From Akkermansia muciniphila (lineage in GTDB: Bacteria > Pseudomonadota > Gammaproteobacteria > Burkholderiales > Burkholderiaceae_C): 64,000 bases of DNA. Positions 10,155 through 19,554 of the stretch are shown piece by piece. The first letter of the stretch is position 1, and each line of letters starts with the position of its first letter. The stretch spans positions 79,683 through 143,682 of the forward strand of contig CALQKH020000011.1 of NCBI GenBank assembly GCA_943331105.2, written 5' to 3'. Under the pieces are notes generated by a model that was not told the DNA's origin, did no database searches, and worked only from the letters and a program-made list of their open reading frames with translations. The translations under genes and the position numbers were made by a program.

Positions 10155-11505
10155 CTGCGCCCCTCAGGCAAGGGTTCGGACCCGCCATGTCGGCGTTCTT
10201 GCCAGGACCTTGACCAGGCTTGCCAGCACCCCCTGGGCGTTGCCCCATTGGGCCTGCACCAGGGCCTGCACCAGGGCCTGTGCCTGGACGTGGGCCTTGA
10301 GCACCCGCGGCTGCTGGGGCAGCACCCGGACCACCTGCACCGGGCGGACCACCTGCGGGTCTGCCCCCACCGGGCTGAGACAAGTCAACCACCCGAACCA
10401 CCGTGCCATCTTTTTGCAAACGCTGGTGACCGGCAGTCACCACGGTGTCTCCGGCCGACAAACCTTCGAGGATTTCAACCTTGCCGGGCAAACGCAAACC
10501 CACTTTGACCGCGATCCGCTCCGACACTTTGACATCGGGCTTGTCGCCAGGAACGATCTTGACCACAAAGGTGCGACCACCCTGCGGAATGATGGCTTCT
10601 TCCGGAATGACCAGGGCATTTTCCCGAGAACCGAACACCGCATTGACGCGAGCAAACATGCCCGGGCGCAACTGCTGCTGGCGGTTGTCAATACAACCGC
10701 GCACACCCACCGAGCGTCCATTGGCGTCGATCAAAGGGTCCACCGCCTGAATGATGGCGCTGAAAGGCCTGCCTGGCAGGGCATCAACGGAGAGCTGGGC
10801 CTTTTGACCGGCACGGATTTTGGCCTGAAAACGCTCGGGGAGTCTGAAATCGAGCAACACGGCATCGATGTCCTCGACGTTGACCATGTCCGCGCCGTCT
10901 TTCAGGTAATCGCCCACGTTGATTTGTTTGAGGCCGGTGATGCCATCAAAAGGTGCGAGCACCTGCAAGCGCTGCAAAGTGGCTTGCGCCAAAGAGAGCT
11001 TGGCGCGCGAGACCTCTAGCCCTGCGCTGCTCTCGTCCAAAGACCGTTGGCTGATGAAATTTTGCGCCACCAACTCCTGGTTGCGTTTGTGGTTGGCCTC
11101 GGCGATCGACAGCTCTGCGCGAGCCTGGGCCAGTTGGGCCTGCGGCAGCTGGTCGTCAAACTGCACCATCAACTGGCCTTTGCGAACCCGTTGACCATCG
11201 TTGAAGAAAATTTGTTTGACGCGTCCGCCGACCTCTGGGCGCAGCATCACCCCTTGCCTTGAACGCAAACTGCCCACGGCTTGGGTCTCGTCCACCAAGG
11301 TCATGCTCTCGACCTTGGCCACCTCCACCGAAGTGGGGCGTGCGGGTCCCCCACCTGCCGCAGGCCCTGCACCCGGAGGAGCGGACGCAGACGCTTTCTT
11401 TCCAGCTTCAGCATCAGGGGCCTTGTTTTGCCACCACCAAGCTGCACCAGACGCCATGGCAATGCCCAAAATTGCCAAAACTGTGTATTTCTTTTTGTAA
11501 GCCAT
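10141..11505 (-). CDS. RND efflux periplasmic adaptor (membrane fusion protein)
   Basis: A 454-residue HlyD/AcrA-type adaptor bridging the permease and an outer-membrane channel. ATG 11505 (MAYKKKYTVLAILGIAMASG) gives a membrane anchor/signal segment. Next come an Ala/Gly-rich linker, the lipoyl half-motif with VGGRVKQIFFNDGQRVRKGQLM, a coiled-coil hairpin (about residues 100-160) and a beta-barrel. The last 75 or so residues are an unusual Gly/Pro/Ala-rich tail coded by short GC-rich tandem repeats (about 10200-10380). First gene of the two-gene operon, with GAGAGA upstream as ribosome binding site. Confidence 0.9.
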   Translation of the reverse strand: MAYKKKYTVLAILGIAMASGAAWWWQNKAPDAEAGKKASASAPPGAGPAAGGGPARPTSVEVAKVESMTLVDETQAVGSLRSRQGVMLRPEVGGRVKQIFFNDGQRVRKGQLMVQFDDQLPQAQLAQARAELSIAEANHKRNQELVAQNFISQRSLDESSAGLEVSRAKLSLAQATLQRLQVLAPFDGITGLKQINVGDYLKDGADMVNVEDIDAVLLDFRLPERFQAKIRAGQKAQLSVDALPGRPFSAIIQAVDPLIDANGRSVGVRGCIDNRQQQLRPGMFARVNAVFGSRENALVIPEEAIIPQGGRTFVVKIVPGDKPDVKVSERIAVKVGLRLPGKVEILEGLSAGDTVVTAGHQRLQKDGTVVRVVDLSQPGGGRPAGGPPGAGGPGAAPAAAGAQGPRPGTGPGAGPGAGPMGQRPGGAGKPGQGPGKNADMAGPNPCLRGADATR

Positions 11506-11632
11506 TCGAATCTCTCTCAAATTGCGTGCTGCAAGACCGTGCCAATGTAACAGTGCAAAGGCAATTTCCCTACTGGCAGTGGGGGATGTTGGACTCAATA
11601 GAGGGGCCGGGCGGCGCCAACCGGCCTGCGGC

Positions 11633-12091
11633 TTAGACCGTGCTAAAGCGCCCCAAAGCCTTGTCTACCCCTTGATTGGCCAAGGCGTCGGCCCGCTCAT
11701 TGCCAGGATCACCGTTGTGGCCTTTGACCCAGCGCCAATCGATGCGGTGTCCCGAAGACGACACCACAGCGTCGAGTTTTTGCCACAGATCGGCATTTTT
11801 GACCGGTTGCTTGGCTGCGGTGCGCCAGCCCCGCGCTTTCCAACCGTGTATCCACTCGGTAATGCCTTTGCGCACGTATTCGCTGTCCAAGTAGAGCGTG
11901 ACTTGACAAGGCCGCTTGAGAGCGGACAGGCCTTCAATGACCGCCATCATTTCCATCCGGTTGTTGGTGGTGTTCAGCTCACCGCCAAATAACTCTTGAA
12001 CATGCTGGCCCGATTGAAGCCGAACCCCCCATCCCCCAGGGCCGGGATTGCCTTTGCAAGCGCCATCGGTGTGAATCTCAACGGAGGTCAA
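11633..12091 (-). CDS. rnhA: Ribonuclease HI
   Basis: Degrades the RNA strand of RNA-DNA hybrids during replication and R-loop removal. The 152 residues contain [19 protein letters not shown] (first catalytic Asp), [13 protein letters not shown] (Glu), LYLDSEYV (Asp) and [17 protein letters not shown] (final Asp and conserved His), the full DEDD set. It starts inside the 3' end of the upstream methyltransferase gene (14-bp overlap), so both are on one transcript. Confidence 0.97.
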   Translation of the reverse strand: MTSVEIHTDGACKGNPGPGGWGVRLQSGQHVQELFGGELNTTNNRMEMMAVIEGLSALKRPCQVTLYLDSEYVRKGITEWIHGWKARGWRTAAKQPVKNADLWQKLDAVVSSSGHRIDWRWVKGHNGDPGNERADALANQGVDKALGRFSTV

Positions 12092-12905
12092 TGCGGTCTT
12101 TCTCGGTCAAAGGTCGGCTGACCAGGGTGTCGGAACGCGCAACAGGCGCGGTCGCAACAGCGGGCGATCGTACCGTGCGCCAAGCCTTTGCAGGCAAAAG
12201 TCGTCCTGCAGGCACGCGCTTGGTGGCCAATAAAAGGTAGACCCCACCAAAAATGGGCCACCAGCGCTCGCCTACCGTTTCCATCCAACGCCATCGATGC
12301 ATCCAAGCCTCGGTGGCCAATGCCGGTGTCCACCCCCCAAAACGGCTGACTTGCACTTCAAACCCCAACAAACGCAGCCAGTCGCGCATGCGCCGGTATC
12401 CGATGAGGGGCTGCGCCGTGTTGGACAAGATGCGGCGTTGGCCACCCCGCGTTTGACGCCACCCCCAAGCACTCATGGGGTTCAAGCCCGTGATCAACAG
12501 TTGCCCCTCGGGAATCAACACCCGCTCGACTTCACGCAAACAGGCATGCGGGTCGGCCGAGCGCTCCAGCGTGTGGGGCAAAACCACCAGATCCAGACTA
12601 TCGGCCTGCCAAGGCCAGGAGCGGCTGTCCAACCAAACATCGGGGTTGAACCCTGCTGGGGCTGCGCCCGGCCATTCGAACTCCGCGCACGCTTGCCAGC
12701 GGTGGGGCATGCGATTTTGGCGCAAGGCTTGCAGCTCGGGCCAGCCCAACTGCACCGCGTGGTAGCCAAAAACGTCGGCCAACAACTGGTCGGCTTGGGT
12801 TTGCTCCCAGGCCAACAAGCGCGAAGCCACCGGCTGACCCAAAGAGGCCAACCAAGCGGTGGTGGGGTCTTGGCTTTCTATAATGAAAGGCTCCATGAAA
12901 CTCAT
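12078..12905 (-). CDS. SAM-dependent methyltransferase (class I, type 11-like)
   Basis: A putative methyltransferase of about 275 residues. The Rossmann-like core is visible as [45 protein letters not shown], matching the post-I and motif II/III region of type-11 enzymes. The usual glycine-rich motif I (ExGxGxG) is not obvious, which may limit SAM binding or mean that it is divergent. Substrate unknown. Start ATG 12905 or 12896; the latter overlaps the divergent gloB ATG. It is translationally coupled to rnhA downstream, a neighbourhood common in betaproteobacteria (gloB / methyltransferase / rnhA). Confidence 0.78.
   Translation of the reverse strand: MSFMEPFIIESQDPTTAWLASLGQPVASRLLAWEQTQADQLLADVFGYHAVQLGWPELQALRQNRMPHRWQACAEFEWPGAAPAGFNPDVWLDSRSWPWQADSLDLVVLPHTLERSADPHACLREVERVLIPEGQLLITGLNPMSAWGWRQTRGGQRRILSNTAQPLIGYRRMRDWLRLLGFEVQVSRFGGWTPALATEAWMHRWRWMETVGERWWPIFGGVYLLLATKRVPAGRLLPAKAWRTVRSPAVATAPVARSDTLVSRPLTEKDRIDLR
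12879..12884 (+). promoter_or_regulatory. Possible -10 element for gloB
   Basis: A perfect TATAAT lies 10 bp before the gloB ATG, inside the 5' end of the divergent methyltransferase gene. No good -35 is seen at 16-18 bp, so this is only a candidate. If real, the transcript would start almost at the gloB start codon. Confidence 0.3.
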
Positions 12906-13668
12906 AGCTCTGCCCGCTTTCGCAGACAACTACATTTGGTTGTTGCACAAAGACCGACATGCCTTGGTTGTCGATCCCGGCGACAGCGCGCCTGTTCTGG
13001 CCTGGATGCAAGAACATCCGGGAGTGGAATTGGACACGATTCTAGTCACGCACCACCATGCCGACCACACAGGCGGCTTGGAAGCACTGGTGGCACAAAC
13101 GAGAGCACGCGTGCTCGGCCCGGCTATGGAAAAAATGCCGGTGGCCTCGCAAGGCCTTCAGCAAGGGGACCGCTTCGATTGGCATGGCTTGGATTTTGAC
13201 ACGCTGGAGGTGCCTGGACACACCTTGGGACACCTTGCTTTTTGGGCCCAGCCTCAAACCCAAGACCCGGTCCTTTTTTGTGGTGACACCTTGTTTTCGG
13301 GGGGATGCGGTCGCTTGTTTGAAGGCACGCCCGCCCAAATGTTGGACTCACTTGACCGTTTGGCGGCGTTGCCGGGCGACACCCGGGTGTGCTGCGCCCA
13401 CGAATACACCTTGTCCAATCTGCGTTTTGCGCTTGCGGTCGAACCCGAAAACGCCGCATTGCAATCTCATTTTTCGTGGTGCACAAGGCAACGCGAACAA
13501 GGCTTGCCCACACTGCCGGTGGCTCTGCAAACCGAACGTGCCATCAACCCTTTCTTGCGCAGCCGTGTGCCTGCGGTAGCCGCTGCCGTGCACCAACAAG
13601 ACCCTCTGGCTGTGGACGATGTGACCACCTTTGCGGCCCTGCGCCAATGGAAAAATATTTTTCGATGA
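12895..13668 (+). CDS. gloB: Hydroxyacylglutathione hydrolase (glyoxalase II)
   Basis: Hydrolyses S-lactoylglutathione to lactate and glutathione, finishing methylglyoxal detoxification. A metallo-beta-lactamase fold with the signature THHHADHTGG and the later metal ligands in VPGHTLGH, FCGDTLFSGGCGRLFEG and CCAHEYT. 257 residues is the usual length. ATG 12895 ([17 protein letters not shown]) is supported by AAAGG six bases upstream and by the family N-terminus. The stop overlaps the mltD start in an ATGA. Confidence 0.96.
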   Translation: MKLIALPAFADNYIWLLHKDRHALVVDPGDSAPVLAWMQEHPGVELDTILVTHHHADHTGGLEALVAQTRARVLGPAMEKMPVASQGLQQGDRFDWHGLDFDTLEVPGHTLGHLAFWAQPQTQDPVLFCGDTLFSGGCGRLFEGTPAQMLDSLDRLAALPGDTRVCCAHEYTLSNLRFALAVEPENAALQSHFSWCTRQREQGLPTLPVALQTERAINPFLRSRVPAVAAAVHQQDPLAVDDVTTFAALRQWKNIFR

Positions 13669-15266
13669 ACTTGTTTTCTTTCTCTCTGGCCAACATTCCC
13701 CGATTCCACGGGAGCTTGCTGTTGGCTTTGATCCTCAGCGGTTGTGCAAGCACCACGCCGGCACCGACAGTTGACCGTGCGCCAATTCAGCCCGCACCCG
13801 TAGCCGCAACGGTTGAGCAAGTCCCTTCTGCCCCCACTCCGCCTGTTTTGGCACCATCGTCAGCTGCCGCTGTTGCGACACCATCAGACCGAGAGGTCGA
13901 TCTGAAAGTCAATGCCCTGATGGGCCTACAGGCGCAAACCGACATTTGGGAGCGGATCCGCATGGGTTTTGCCATGCCCGATTTGGACAACGATCTGGTG
14001 CGCAACCGCGAAGTTTGGTACGCCAGTCGGCCAGATTATTTTTTGCGCATGACCGAGCGCTCTAGACCCTATATTTTTCACATCGTTGAAGAGCTAGAAC
14101 GCCGCAAAATGCCCACGGAGCTGGCACTCCTCCCCTTCATCGAGTCGGCCTTCAATCCCCAGGCCGTCTCCAGTGCCAAAGCCGCAGGCATGTGGCAGTT
14201 CATGCCGGCTACAGGCAAATACTTCGACCTCAAACAAAATCTGTTCCGAGACGAGCGCCGTGATGTGCTGGAGTCCACCCGCGCTGCGCTGGATTATTTG
14301 CAGAAGCTCTACAACATGTTCGGCGACTGGCACTTGGCACTGGCGGCTTACAACTGGGGCGAAGGCAGTGTGGGCCGCGCACTGGCCCGCAACCGGGCCC
14401 AAGGCAAACCCTTGACCTACAGCGACTTGCGCATGCCCGACGAAACGCGGTTTTATGTGCCCAAGCTGCAAGCGGTGAAAAACATCATTGCCCAACCTGA
14501 GGCGTTTAAAACCGTCTTGCCTCTGATTCAAAACCACCCTTTTTTCAAGAGTGTCCCGATCGACAAAGACATTGATGTGGAGATGGCCGCCAAACTGGCC
14601 AACGTCAGCTTGAAAGACTTCAAGGCACTCAACCCGGCCATGAACCGCCCCGTGATTTTGGCGGCAGGCACCCCCCAAATCTTGCTGCCTTGGGACAACG
14701 CCACCGTGTTTGAGAACAACCTGCAATCGCGTGCGAACACCCGCTTATCGTCTTGGACAGCTTGGTTGGCGCCTCGCACCATGAAGGCCGAAGATGTCGC
14801 CAAAGAGGTGGGCATGTCTGCCGAACAGCTGCGTGCAGTCAATGGTATTCCGCCCCGCATGCTGGTCAAGGCGGGCTCCACCTTGCTGGTGCATCGTCCC
14901 CACCAAAAGGAAAACAATGTCGCCGAACATCTGGCCGACAACGGGCACTTGCTGCTGGCACCTGAGGTAGTACTTCGCAAAGTGTTCATCTCTGCGCGTC
15001 AAGGCGACACTTTGGCCTTGTTGGCGGCACGCCATGGTGTGACCGCCGCCAACTTGGCCACTTGGAACGACCTGAAACCCAACGTCAAGTTGACTGCGGG
15101 CAAGAAACTGGCCGTGCTGGTGCCTTCTAAAGAAACCAAGCGTTTGAGCAAAACAGTCCCGGCTTCGGGCAAAGGGAAAAAACCGAGTTCCACCCAAGCC
15201 AAAAGCGTTGCGAAACCCGCCGCCAAACCTGCTCCAAAATCAACTCAACGCACGGCCCAGCGCTGA
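13665..15266 (+). CDS. mltD: Membrane-bound lytic murein transglycosylase D
   Basis: A lipoprotein that cleaves glycan strands of peptidoglycan by lytic transglycosylation. ATG 13665 overlaps the gloB stop. The signal peptide ends in a lipobox LSGC at about residue 26, followed by a Pro/Ala-rich linker. The SLT catalytic domain has ELALLPFIESAFNP (catalytic Glu in the ES motif), AAGMWQFMPATG and ALAAYNWGEG. C-terminal LysM-like repeats (about 345-400 and 430-480, the latter GDTLALLAARHGV) bind peptidoglycan, and the tail is Lys/Ala/Ser-rich. 533 residues. Confidence 0.93.
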   Translation: MNLFSFSLANIPRFHGSLLLALILSGCASTTPAPTVDRAPIQPAPVAATVEQVPSAPTPPVLAPSSAAAVATPSDREVDLKVNALMGLQAQTDIWERIRMGFAMPDLDNDLVRNREVWYASRPDYFLRMTERSRPYIFHIVEELERRKMPTELALLPFIESAFNPQAVSSAKAAGMWQFMPATGKYFDLKQNLFRDERRDVLESTRAALDYLQKLYNMFGDWHLALAAYNWGEGSVGRALARNRAQGKPLTYSDLRMPDETRFYVPKLQAVKNIIAQPEAFKTVLPLIQNHPFFKSVPIDKDIDVEMAAKLANVSLKDFKALNPAMNRPVILAAGTPQILLPWDNATVFENNLQSRANTRLSSWTAWLAPRTMKAEDVAKEVGMSAEQLRAVNGIPPRMLVKAGSTLLVHRPHQKENNVAEHLADNGHLLLAPEVVLRKVFISARQGDTLALLAARHGVTAANLATWNDLKPNVKLTAGKKLAVLVPSKETKRLSKTVPASGKGKKPSSTQAKSVAKPAAKPAPKSTQRTAQR

Positions 15267-15290
15267 GCCGACCGGTAAAGCTGGATCGAC

Positions 15291-16391
15291 TTAGCCCCCC
15301 ATGCGCACCCTGAGCCGCTGGGAATTTTGAGCGCTGCTCGCGAAAATATTGGTAAAAGTACGATCGGGCCAAATCCGTGTTTGAGCATTGACGCCCTTTA
15401 AACCCGCGTGCACTTGCCAAGCGCGCTGAACCTCCGGGCCTCGAATCAGGCCATCCACCGCGTAAGACTCACGCAATTTTTCAAAGGCGCCCAAATAAGC
15501 GGCGCGGTCCCATGACCAATGACTGGGTGGCACGGTCTTTAAAATGTCCGTGAGTCCGGCAGAGGGTAGCCACTTCAGGGCCAAAACCACCGCATCTGTC
15601 AAAGCTTGCACACGCTCGGGTTGGCGCTGCAAAAAGTCCGCGTGTGAAAAAAGACTGGCTCCCGGCACAGCACCACCCATGACTTGCCGTGTGCCTGCAA
15701 GGGTTCGCGTTTCAGCCAACAAACGGATGTCATTTTTTTGCTCCAACCAGTGCATGATGGGATCGGGATTGCACAAAGCGTCGATACTCCCGGCACGCAA
15801 GGCATCCAACACCCCCGTCGATGAACCGACCTCTACAAACACGACCTCATCGACTGACAGCCCGTGACGTCTGAGCCACTGGCAAGCCATCCAGTGGGTG
15901 GTGGAGTCGAGCGCCGATATGCCCAAACGCGCACCACGCATATCGGCAAAGGATTGCCAAGATCTGCCGCCTCGGGTGCTTCCGCCCAAACTGACTTGTG
16001 GGGTTCGGCACATTTGAACAAAACTCATGAACGGCTGGCCTTTTTGATGCAAGCCAAACAAATGTTCATACGCACCCGCCATCACATCGGCTTGGCCAGC
16101 CAACACAGTTTGCAAAGCTTGGGCCCCAGATTCATGCGGTAGCCATTCGACCTGAATGCCCATCAAGCGAAAGAACCCCATGTGTTCAGCCACCGTCAAT
16201 GGCAAGTGATACAGGCTTTGGTTCGCAGCCAACGCCAGCTTGATGCGGGTCAAGGGTCGAGAAGACTCAGATGGCATCGCCGACAGGCACGGCACCGCTG
16301 TCAGCGAGCCCATGGCCGCCAACAACAGTGAACGACGCGTGCGATGCTCTGGCGACACCTGTGATGCTCCTGAAGTAAGTCCATTGAGCAT
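15291..16391 (-). CDS. ABC transporter substrate-binding protein, NMT1/SsuA-like (orphan)
   Basis: A 366-residue periplasmic protein resembling nitrate/sulfonate/taurine/thiamine-precursor binding proteins. A twin-arginine-like N-terminus (RTRRSLLLAAMGS) precedes a signal cleavage region. Then IKLALAANQSLYHLPLTVAEHMGFFRLMGIQVEW fits the first lobe and VLAGQADVMAGAYEH the hinge of the family. No permease or ATPase lies nearby, so it is an orphan or works with a distant transporter. ATG 16391 is chosen over an upstream TTG. Ligand unknown. Confidence 0.78.
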   Translation of the reverse strand: MLNGLTSGASQVSPEHRTRRSLLLAAMGSLTAVPCLSAMPSESSRPLTRIKLALAANQSLYHLPLTVAEHMGFFRLMGIQVEWLPHESGAQALQTVLAGQADVMAGAYEHLFGLHQKGQPFMSFVQMCRTPQVSLGGSTRGGRSWQSFADMRGARLGISALDSTTHWMACQWLRRHGLSVDEVVFVEVGSSTGVLDALRAGSIDALCNPDPIMHWLEQKNDIRLLAETRTLAGTRQVMGGAVPGASLFSHADFLQRQPERVQALTDAVVLALKWLPSAGLTDILKTVPPSHWSWDRAAYLGAFEKLRESYAVDGLIRGPEVQRAWQVHAGLKGVNAQTRIWPDRTFTNIFASSAQNSQRLRVRMGG

Positions 16392-16522
16392 AGGCAAACG
16401 CGATTAATTTGCCATCGGGAATGTTCCCAAGCGGGTTTTTACGGAGCCCCGGAAATGACGTGTCCAGTCTTGCCGCCAGACGGCCCATGCGCACTGAGCT
16501 GGCTTACAGCCCTGGTGTTGGT

Positions 16523-17113
16523 TCAGCGCCGGTCGACCAACGCGTGGGCGATGGTACCCAAGTCCACGTATTCCAGTTCGCTGCCTGCAGGCACACCCCG
16601 GGCCAGGCGCGTCACGCGCAAGCCTTGCTGACGGATCATTTCAGAGATCACATGGGCAGTGGCCTCACCTTCTGCGGTGAAGTTGGTGGCCAAGATCACC
16701 TCGGTCAGCACGCCATCGCCTACACGTTGCTTGAGCTTGGCCAAGCCAATGTCATGTGGGCCGATGCCGTCGAGCGGGCTGAGCTTACCCATCAGAACAA
16801 AGTAAAGGCCGCGATAAGTGCCTGTGCGCTCAATGGCAGATTGATCAGCGGGCGTTTCGATCACACACAGCTGGGTGCGGTCACGGGTGTCGTCCAAGCA
16901 GGTGTCGCACAGCTCAGCCTCGGTGAAGGTGTGGCAACACGCACAGTGGCGAATTTTTTGCACCGCATTGTCCAGTGCCGCAGCCAATTGCCGCGCCGTG
17001 GCCCGGTCTTTTTGCAGCAGCTGAAAAGCCATGCGTTGGGCCGACTTGATGCCTACCCCCGGCAAGCCCTTGAGGGCCTGCACCAGTGTGGCAAGGGCGT
17101 GGGTGTCGGCCAT
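16523..17113 (-). CDS. recR: Recombination mediator RecR
   Basis: Part of RecFOR, which loads RecA at single-strand gaps. The 196 residues show the helix-hairpin-helix [20 protein letters not shown], the four-Cys zinc finger [16 protein letters not shown], and the Toprim domain with LCVIETPAD and [16 protein letters not shown]. It follows ybaB by 10 bp in the conserved dnaX-ybaB-recR order. Confidence 0.97.
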   Translation of the reverse strand: MADTHALATLVQALKGLPGVGIKSAQRMAFQLLQKDRATARQLAAALDNAVQKIRHCACCHTFTEAELCDTCLDDTRDRTQLCVIETPADQSAIERTGTYRGLYFVLMGKLSPLDGIGPHDIGLAKLKQRVGDGVLTEVILATNFTAEGEATAHVISEMIRQQGLRVTRLARGVPAGSELEYVDLGTIAHALVDRR

Positions 17114-17123
17114 GTTCAGGCGA

Positions 17124-17447
17124 TCAGAAAGGCAGCTTCATGCCAGGTGGCAAACCGGCGGTGAGCTTGCCCATTTTTTGCTGCGAGACCTCTTCGGCCA
17201 TGCGCACTGCGTCGTTGAAAGCCGCAGCCACCAAGTCTTCCAGCATGTCCTTGTCATCGGCCAGCAAGCTGGGGTCGATCGTCACGCGGCGCACGCTGTG
17301 CTTGCAGGTCATGAGCACCTTGACCATGCCGGAGCCGGCTTGGCCTTCGACCTCAACAAAAGCCAGCTCATCTTGGGCTTTTTTCAAGTTGTCTTGCATG
17401 GCTTGGGCTTGTTTCATCAAGCCTGCGAGTTGTCCTTTGTTGAACAT
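17124..17447 (-). CDS. ybaB: YbaB/EbfC family nucleoid-associated protein
   Basis: A small (107 residue) DNA-binding protein of the YbaB/EbfC family, which forms tweezer-like dimers on [31 protein letters not shown] is the typical N-terminal helix, and [27 protein letters not shown] the core. It lies between dnaX and recR as in most bacteria, consistent with a shared transcript. Confidence 0.95.
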   Translation of the reverse strand: MFNKGQLAGLMKQAQAMQDNLKKAQDELAFVEVEGQAGSGMVKVLMTCKHSVRRVTIDPSLLADDKDMLEDLVAAAFNDAVRMAEEVSQQKMGKLTAGLPPGMKLPF

Positions 17448-17487
17448 GGGGTTTCCTTTGATTTGGATTGGGAAAAAAGGTTAAAAA

Positions 17488-19389
17488 TCAGATCAATTGG
17501 ATGCTGCCAGGCACAATTTTGGCCCCGAAATCACGCACCATGGCTTGCACCATTGGGTCGCTTTCAATCAGCGCCTTGGCGGCCAGCATTTGCTCCGCGG
17601 CTTTGTCAGCCAAGCGCCGGGCGGGGCTGTCGGTCACGGGACCTATTTCGATGCCGAGCTGAACATGTCCATGGCCTGCGGCCTGCAAAGCAATTTGCAA
17701 ACGCTCACGACTGGCGGCATGGTTCAGGGTCTCGCGTTCCACACGCAGCTGCCAATGACCCGCGTCCCGGCCCAACAGTTGGGACTGCAAGGCCAGTTCG
17801 CGCACCAAGGCGGTGATGGCTTCTTGGCCCATCAGGCCTTGCACCACTTCGAACCATACATCGCCTTCGGGGGTGGCCTGCACAGCCGAGGGTACAGACA
17901 GCGTAGGCACATCGGCGCGCATCGAGGGCATGACTTCACGCACGGGCAAAGACCGTAAACCGAGCGCTGCATGGGGCACCTGTGGCACAGGTGCATTTTG
18001 GAGAGGCGCGGCCACTTGGAGGGTCTGGGCATCGGCATAGTCGGTGGTGTCGGGCCAGTCCTCCCAAGGGGGCGACTCGGCCTTGGCCTGCTCTGGCTCA
18101 GGCGGCACGGGTTGAAGCCGACTGATGACAGGTACGGTATTTGGCGCTGACACCAGCGGCGTAGCCACCGGCACAACCTTGGGTGGCTTCACCTCAATGG
18201 TTGGGGGTGCTACTGGCGCCGCGGGTCGGGTAGGCTCAGGGGTGACCCGGGGGCTGGTCAGCGGGCTTTTTTTTTCCGCCAATCCCGCTTGGGGCTTGAA
18301 AGCCAACAAACGCAACAGCACCATGGTCAGGGCAGCGTATTCATCCGGGGCCAAGCCCAGCTCGGTGCGTCCGTGCAGGCAAAGGCTGTAAAGCAATTGG
18401 GTTTCTTCGGCAGGCATGGCTTGTGCCAAATCGGCCAAGCCCTGGGTGTCGGGGTCATCACCGTCTTGCGCCATGCTGGGCACCATCTGCATCACGGCCA
18501 TGCGCTGCAGCAGCGTGGCCATGTCTTCGAGCGTGGCCGCGGCCGACACCCCTTGCAGACGCAGGGCATTGACCTGGTTCACCACCGCTGCGCCGTCAGC
18601 CTCTGTCAGGGCATGGATCATGTGCAACACATGACTGCGGTCCACACTGCCCAGCATCTGGCGAACACCCGCTTCCAGCACCAAACCATTACCAAAAGCA
18701 ATGGCCTGGTCGGTCAGGCTCAGGGCGTCGCGCATGGAGCCGCGTGCGGCGCGGGCGAGGAGGCGTAAAGCCAAGGGTTCCGCCGTTAATTGCTCAGCGG
18801 CCAAAACTTGTGTCAGGTGCTCAAACACCGTCTCCGGTGCCATGGGCCGAAGGTTGAACTGCAAGCAACGCGAGAGCACCGTCACAGGTACTTTTTGCGG
18901 ATCGGTCGTGGCCAGCACGAACTTCAAATACTCGGGGGGTTCTTCGAGGGTCTTCAACATCGCATTGAAAGCGGTGTTGGTCAGCATGTGCACCTCGTCG
19001 ATCATGAAGACCTTGAAGCGCCCTTGCACAGGCTTGTAAACCGCCTGCTCCAGCAGGCTTTGCACCTCGTCCACGCCCCGGTTAGAGGCCGCATCGAGTT
19101 CGGTGTAGTCCACAAAGCGCCCTGCATCGATGTCGCGGCAAGCTTGGCAAACACCGCAGGGCTCGGCAGTGATGCCACCCTGCCCGTCCACGCCCTGGCA
19201 GTTGAGCGACTTGGCCAAAATACGCGATACGGTCGTTTTGCCAACACCACGGGTGCCGGTGAACAAATAGGCATGGTGCAAACGTTGCTGGACCAAAGCG
19301 TTGGTCAAGGCCTGAACCACATGCTCCTGCCCCACCATTTCGGTGAAATTGCGAGGGCGGTATTTGCGCGCAAGAACGAGGTAAGACAT
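17488..19389 (-). CDS. dnaX: DNA polymerase III subunits tau (and possibly gamma)
   Basis: The clamp-loader ATPase. ATG 19389 (MSYLVLARKYRPRNF) gives 633 residues. Domain I has Walker A GTRGVGKTT, a four-Cys zinc module (CQGV...CGVCQAC), Walker B MIDEVHML and the sensor segment TTDPQKVPVTVLSRC. After domain III comes a Pro-rich linker, then the tau-specific C-terminus. An uninterrupted A9 tract (T9 at 18267-18275 on the plus strand) sits exactly at the domain III/linker border, residues 372-374. Slippage in either direction meets a stop within about ten codons, giving a gamma-like short form. First gene of dnaX-ybaB-recR. Confidence 0.95.
   Translation of the reverse strand: MSYLVLARKYRPRNFTEMVGQEHVVQALTNALVQQRLHHAYLFTGTRGVGKTTVSRILAKSLNCQGVDGQGGITAEPCGVCQACRDIDAGRFVDYTELDAASNRGVDEVQSLLEQAVYKPVQGRFKVFMIDEVHMLTNTAFNAMLKTLEEPPEYLKFVLATTDPQKVPVTVLSRCLQFNLRPMAPETVFEHLTQVLAAEQLTAEPLALRLLARAARGSMRDALSLTDQAIAFGNGLVLEAGVRQMLGSVDRSHVLHMIHALTEADGAAVVNQVNALRLQGVSAAATLEDMATLLQRMAVMQMVPSMAQDGDDPDTQGLADLAQAMPAEETQLLYSLCLHGRTELGLAPDEYAALTMVLLRLLAFKPQAGLAEKKSPLTSPRVTPEPTRPAAPVAPPTIEVKPPKVVPVATPLVSAPNTVPVISRLQPVPPEPEQAKAESPPWEDWPDTTDYADAQTLQVAAPLQNAPVPQVPHAALGLRSLPVREVMPSMRADVPTLSVPSAVQATPEGDVWFEVVQGLMGQEAITALVRELALQSQLLGRDAGHWQLRVERETLNHAASRERLQIALQAAGHGHVQLGIEIGPVTDSPARRLADKAAEQMLAAKALIESDPMVQAMVRDFGAKIVPGSIQLI
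18231..18276 (-). promoter_or_regulatory. Candidate programmed slippage site in dnaX
   Basis: On the coding strand G-A9-G is followed six bases later by a small inverted repeat, TGACC / GGTCA. The -1 frame ends at a TGA after about ten codons, and the +1 frame at a TGA after two further codons. Placement between domains III and IV matches the role of the E. coli and Thermus dnaX slippage sites. Whether it is used is inference. Confidence 0.5.
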
Positions 19390-19519
19390 GGGGCTTGATT
19401 CTATCGGGCTCCGCAAGCCGGCCCGGCTGAATGGGTCTGGATCTCTTTGCGCCCCATGGCGAGCCATGACGCGGCTCAAAGAAAGAGAGAACAGCCAGAG
19501 AGAAATACAGACTTTGGCG

Positions 19520-19547
19520 TTGGTGCAAGCCCAAGCTCGCCTACAAT
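19520..19547 (+). promoter_or_regulatory. Probable promoter of ffs
   Basis: TTGGTG (19520-19525), a 16-bp spacer and TACAAT (19542-19547) lie just upstream of the predicted 5' end of the SRP RNA at about 19555. Confidence 0.45.
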
Positions 19548-19554
19548 TGAACCC

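Noticed and set aside
10248..10290. Short tandem repeats resembling a repeat array
   Set aside because: They are in-frame Gly/Pro/Ala codons of the adaptor tail, with no spacers, so not CRISPR.
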